The notes under the pieces were generated by a model that searched no databases, was not told the DNA's origin, and was given only the letters and a program-made list of their open reading frames with translations. From contig PNOH01000001.1 in assembly GCA_013824715.1 (NCBI GenBank), positions 62,001 through 126,000 of the forward strand: DNA of 64,000 nt. Direction: 5' to 3'. Source of the stretch: Odoribacter sp. GTDB lineage: Bacteria; Bacteroidota; Bacteroidia; Bacteroidales; Prolixibacteraceae. This document shows, piece by piece, positions 63,351-64,000 of the stretch. The position numbers were made by a program, and so were the translations under genes. The first letter of the stretch is position 1. The number at the start of each line of letters is the position of its first letter.

Positions 63351-63926
63351 ATGGGGGTTAACGAGACCAAACCTATAGCAGACAAACTCATTTTAGAGCA
63401 TTTAAAAAACTCCGATCAGGGTGTTTTCGAATTGGTATTTAAGTACTATTATTCGGGTTTGGTGATTTATGCAGATCAGATTATTAAAAACACAACGGTT
63501 TCTGAAGATATCGTTCAGACGATTTTCATGAAATTATGGGAAGCCCGCGAATCGATCGAAATCCGTTCCTTCCGTTCCTATTTCATTCAATGTGTAAAAA
63601 ATAGTAGCATCGACTATTTGCGAAATCAGGAAGTTAAAAACAAATACAGACAGCACAGTATTGATTACACTCAGGTCGAAATGCAGGAGGATCTTTGGAC
63701 GATAATGGAACTTGATGAGTTAATCAAACAAACTATTGATAAACTTCCGCCACGTTGCCGCGAAATTTTCCTGATGAGCAGGACTGAGAACTTGAAAATT
63801 GCCGAAATTGCTGAAAAACTCCGGCTTTCGGGACGGACAGTTGAAACTCAGATAAGTAAAGCCCTAAAAATACTCCGGATAGAATTGGCCGATTATCTTG
63901 CGCTTTTAATTTTTTTTCTGAACTGA
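63351..63926 (+). CDS. ECF RNA polymerase sigma factor, SusC/D-associated type
   Basis: A 191-residue sigma factor. Region 2 reads LVFKYYYSGLVIYADQI, VSEDIVQTIFMKLWEARE and FRSYFIQCVKNSSIDYLRN; region 4 is LPPRCREIFLMSRTENLKI followed by AEIAEKLRLSGRTVETQISK. The type usually controls a SusC/D locus together with a FecR-like anti-sigma factor encoded next. Here the next frame fits an anti-sigma start and is cut by the window edge, so the controlled locus probably lies beyond 64000. The SusC/D pair at 53751-58916 is on the other strand with other genes between. Confidence 0.93.
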   Translation: MGVNETKPIADKLILEHLKNSDQGVFELVFKYYYSGLVIYADQIIKNTTVSEDIVQTIFMKLWEARESIEIRSFRSYFIQCVKNSSIDYLRNQEVKNKYRQHSIDYTQVEMQEDLWTIMELDELIKQTIDKLPPRCREIFLMSRTENLKIAEIAEKLRLSGRTVETQISKALKILRIELADYLALLIFFLN

Positions 63927-63955
63927 ATACGTGTTAAGCTGGGTCTATTCGTCCA

Positions 63956-64000
63956 ATGATTGAAATTATTAAACAAATGGATATAGAAGGATTGGATATC
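63956..64000 (+). CDS. Start of a gene, probably a FecR-like anti-sigma factor (truncated by the window)
   Basis: An ATG at 63956 opens a frame (MIEIIKQMDIEGLDI) that runs off the edge. Only 15 codons are visible, so the identity is inferred purely from its place 30 bases after an ECF sigma factor gene. Confidence 0.35.
   Translation, partial: MIEIIKQMDIEGLDI

Overview
The window comes from a member of the Bacteroidota, most likely a Marinilabiliales or Prolixibacteraceae-type organism (the order and family are inferred). The direct signs are a SusC/SusD pair, a secreted protein with a type IX secretion sorting tail, an ECF sigma factor of the SusC/D-associated kind, several start-proximal boxes of the Bacteroidetes form TAnnTTTG, mostly absent Shine-Dalgarno sequences, and a set of short intergenic repeat phrases of the kind seen in this phylum.

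Layout. 1-1887 is the 3' part of an OmpA-like outer-membrane protein gene. 2040-10231 (minus) is an export operon: TolC-like channel, HlyD-like adaptor, a four-helix-bundle gene that looks inserted, a LolD/MacB-type ATPase, the last codons of a lost permease, a beta-propeller lipoprotein and an intact FtsX-type permease. Next to it, divergently, lies a two-gene system made of a sigma-54-dependent NtrC-type regulator and a histidine kinase (10740-13453). A -24/-12 type promoter sits just ahead of the TolC gene, so the two units probably form one regulated envelope-stress or export module. 13525-15516 is PadR plus a PspC-domain membrane protein. 15842-20986 holds a type IX-exported metalloprotease, a GH32 fructan/sucrose hydrolase and threonine dehydrogenase.

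20992-34288 is mostly housekeeping: xth, rsgA, uvrC, apt, mnmG, ybeY, an RsbW-like ATPase, a DUF4175-like giant, a CheY-like protein, ruvB and a glutaminyl cyclase. A near-consensus parS palindrome lies between mnmG and apt, which hints that this part is close to the chromosome origin. 34419-43668 has a flippase and then a tightly packed run rpiB, lutB, rrf2, hemW, dut, a TPR lipoprotein, a DUF4292-like lipoprotein and an EnvC-like protein.

43640-48461 is a small defence region: McrC, an McrB with an apparently inserted EVE/PUA-like domain, a 24-bp perfect palindrome directly in front of mcrB, and a RelE-type toxin-antitoxin pair. 48483-53533 contains Crp/Fnr, OsmC, AraC, YceI, pirin and an aldehyde dehydrogenase. 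53751-58916 is SusD and SusC. 59568-63229 carries a DUF6057-like membrane protein, a PD40 propeller lipoprotein with a haem c motif, and a broken Rid-family gene. The window ends with an ECF sigma factor and the first codons of a probable anti-sigma gene.

The unexplained structure is mostly intergenic: three nested or inverted-repeat-bounded elements (10481-10601, 53534-53655, 59165-59441), GCATGGGGC-type repeats that bracket the four-helix-bundle gene, the parS-like and mcrB palindromes, and two gene remnants. I saw no tRNA, rRNA, CRISPR array or intact transposase gene.
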